Below, piece by piece: positions 13,726-14,785 of a DNA stretch of 14,785 nt (position 1 is the stretch's first letter; every line of letters starts with the position of its first letter). Both the position numbers and the translations under genes were made by a program. Location: the NCBI GenBank assembly GCA_000961805.1, contig LADV01000214.1, positions 1-14,785 on the forward strand, given 5' to 3'. This DNA is from Peptococcaceae bacterium BRH_c23. Lineage in GTDB: Bacteria; Bacillota_B; Desulfitobacteriia; Desulfitobacteriales; Desulfitobacteriaceae. The notes beneath the pieces were generated by a model, which worked only from the letters and a program-made list of their open reading frames with translations, had not been told where the DNA came from and did no database searches.

Positions 13726-14715
13726 ATGGCTAAAGGAATTTGGATTATAGTCGAACAACGCAACATGCAAATCCGTAAAGTTTCATTAGAATTACTCAGT
13801 CAAGGACGTAAAATTGCGGATGAAACAGGCGAAGCTTTAGTCGCCGTAATTCTCGGACAAGGTATTGATGGACTTGCTCAGACTGTTGCCGAATCTGGAG
13901 CTGACAAGGTTATCCTTGTTGATGATGCAAAGTTAGCAGAATATACTACGGGTGCTTATACCTCAGTTCTTAACAAACTGATTAGTAAGCATGAACCTCA
14001 GGCAGTCTTAATGGGTAACACTGCTGTTGGAAAGGATCTTGCTCCTCGTCTTGCTCAACGTTTAGGTGTTGGCTTAGCCTCAGATTGCACTGGTATGGAA
14101 ACTGATGCAACGAACTTCTTGACCTTTAAACGCCCTATTTATGCAGGTAAAGCTTTCGCCCATCTTTCGTCAGCAGTGCGACCAATTCTCGCAACTATCC
14201 GCCCCAATACCTTCACTGCCACAGCACCTGAAGCTGGACGTCAGGCTGAAGTTGTTAAAGAAGCAGTAGAAATTGACGCTTCTGACTTAGTTGCCATTCT
14301 TAAGGAAGTTGCTATCGCAGCTTCTAAGCGTCCTGAGCTTACAGAGGCAAATGTTATTGTATCTGGTGGACGTGGAATGAAAGGCCCTGAGAATTATGGC
14401 ATACTCGAAGATCTTGCCGATGTTGTTGGAGCTGCTGTCGGAGCATCACGCGCTGCAGTAGATTCCGGGTGGAAGGAACATAAGTTCCAAGTTGGACAAA
14501 CAGGAAAAACTGTTGCTCCAACGCTCTATATTGCTTGTGGAATTTCCGGAGCAATACAACACTTGGCAGGCATGGGATCCTCAAAATTCATTGTAGCCGT
14601 TAACAAAGACCCGGAAGCTAACATTTTCAATGTGGCTGATTACGGTATTGTCGGTGACCTTTTTGAAGTTGTTCCCTTATTGACAGAAGAGTTTAAGAAA
14701 CTGGTTAATGAGTGA
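13726..14715 (+). CDS. etfA: Electron transfer flavoprotein, alpha subunit
   Basis: This 329-residue partner of EtfB starts at ATG 13726 after GGGAGGA. Residues 1-190 form the N-terminal domain (MAKGIWIIVEQRNMQIRK...). The C-terminal domain binds the electron-carrying FAD with SGGRGMKGPENYGILEDLAD, ASRAAVDSGW, GQTGKTVAPTLYIACGISGA and IQHLAGM, all hallmark segments of EtfA, followed by NKDPEANIFNVADYGIVGDL. The length is normal. No ferredoxin domain is fused at the N-terminus. Coupling to etfB (14-bp gap) shows the two are made together. Confidence 0.95.
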   Translation: MAKGIWIIVEQRNMQIRKVSLELLSQGRKIADETGEALVAVILGQGIDGLAQTVAESGADKVILVDDAKLAEYTTGAYTSVLNKLISKHEPQAVLMGNTAVGKDLAPRLAQRLGVGLASDCTGMETDATNFLTFKRPIYAGKAFAHLSSAVRPILATIRPNTFTATAPEAGRQAEVVKEAVEIDASDLVAILKEVAIAASKRPELTEANVIVSGGRGMKGPENYGILEDLADVVGAAVGASRAAVDSGWKEHKFQVGQTGKTVAPTLYIACGISGAIQHLAGMGSSKFIVAVNKDPEANIFNVADYGIVGDLFEVVPLLTEEFKKLVNE

Positions 14716-14774
14716 ACTCGTTCAACTAAAGTTGAACATCGAGTCTTCGGTGGGGGACTCTACCCCCACCGAAG
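14716..14774. repeat. Two adjacent hairpins after etfA (terminator or dispersed repeat)
   Basis: The first stem is ACTCG-TTCAAC (14716-14726) with GTTGAA...CGAGT (14731-14744), with a TAAA loop and a small bulge. The second is the perfect 12-bp stem CTTCGGTGGGGG (14745-14756) with CCCCCACCGAAG (14763-14774), loop ACTCTA. No T-run follows within the window, so termination is unproven. The GC-rich second hairpin has the look of a dispersed intergenic repeat. Confidence 0.6.
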
Positions 14775-14785
14775 CGGAGCCGGGG

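Noticed and set aside
1..14785. CRISPR array, tRNA, rRNA, toxin-antitoxin or phage module
   Set aside because: No regularly spaced direct repeats other than the Pho boxes, no tRNA-like cloverleaf or rRNA-like sequence noticed, and no paired toxin-antitoxin or phage structural genes among the readable frames.

Overview
The window looks like chromosomal DNA of an anaerobic, low-GC, spore-forming Firmicute of the Desulfosporosinus/Desulfitobacterium (Peptococcaceae) type. The grounds are A+T-rich intergenic DNA, purine-rich Shine-Dalgarno sites with frequent GTG and TTG starts, Gram-positive Pho boxes, a lipoprotein PstS, a siroheme-reductase-like iron-sulfur protein and an etfBA pair. The genus is inferred from recall of these families, not from a search.

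Bases 1-2000 are decayed DNA. They hold the end of a LysM protein, a DUF4386 gene with an internal deletion, a REP-like palindrome, a Tat-signal Acg-type nitroreductase cut off after about 120 residues, an antisense piece of UDP-glucose dehydrogenase fused to that break, a PsiE-like membrane protein with a doubtful start, two unassigned coding scraps and a perfect 17-bp hairpin.

Bases 2000-10540 form a phosphate-starvation locus: PhoP-type response regulator, methyl-accepting chemotaxis protein, pstS-pstC-pstA-pstB, then two tandem phoU paralogues closed by a strong terminator. Two promoter regions, before the regulator and before pstS, carry TTAACA/TTTACA boxes repeating every 11 bp, with a 9-nt gap to the -10. 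A third, more distal array has the same geometry. PstS captures phosphate, PstCAB imports it, PhoU reports uptake status and the regulator controls transcription. No PhoR-type histidine kinase is present; the chemoreceptor sits where it is usually found. The regulator has Asn in place of the conserved switch Thr/Ser.

Bases 10540-12100 hold a short siroheme/4Fe-4S-reductase-like protein with two ferredoxin clusters, preceded by a promoter with a CRP-like site near -60, and a convergent Crp/Fnr-family regulator whose recognition helix is of the CRP (RE...R) type. Bases 12200-12390 hold a 41-residue unrecognised gene with its own terminator. About 550 bases without a gene lead to etfB-etfA, the two subunits of an electron-transfer flavoprotein. 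The window ends in two hairpins.

I see no CRISPR array, tRNA, rRNA, intact transposase or obvious defence system. The most notable points are the Pho-box geometry, the kinase-less regulator with its altered switch residue, the phoU duplication, the overlooked small gene and the scrambled left end.
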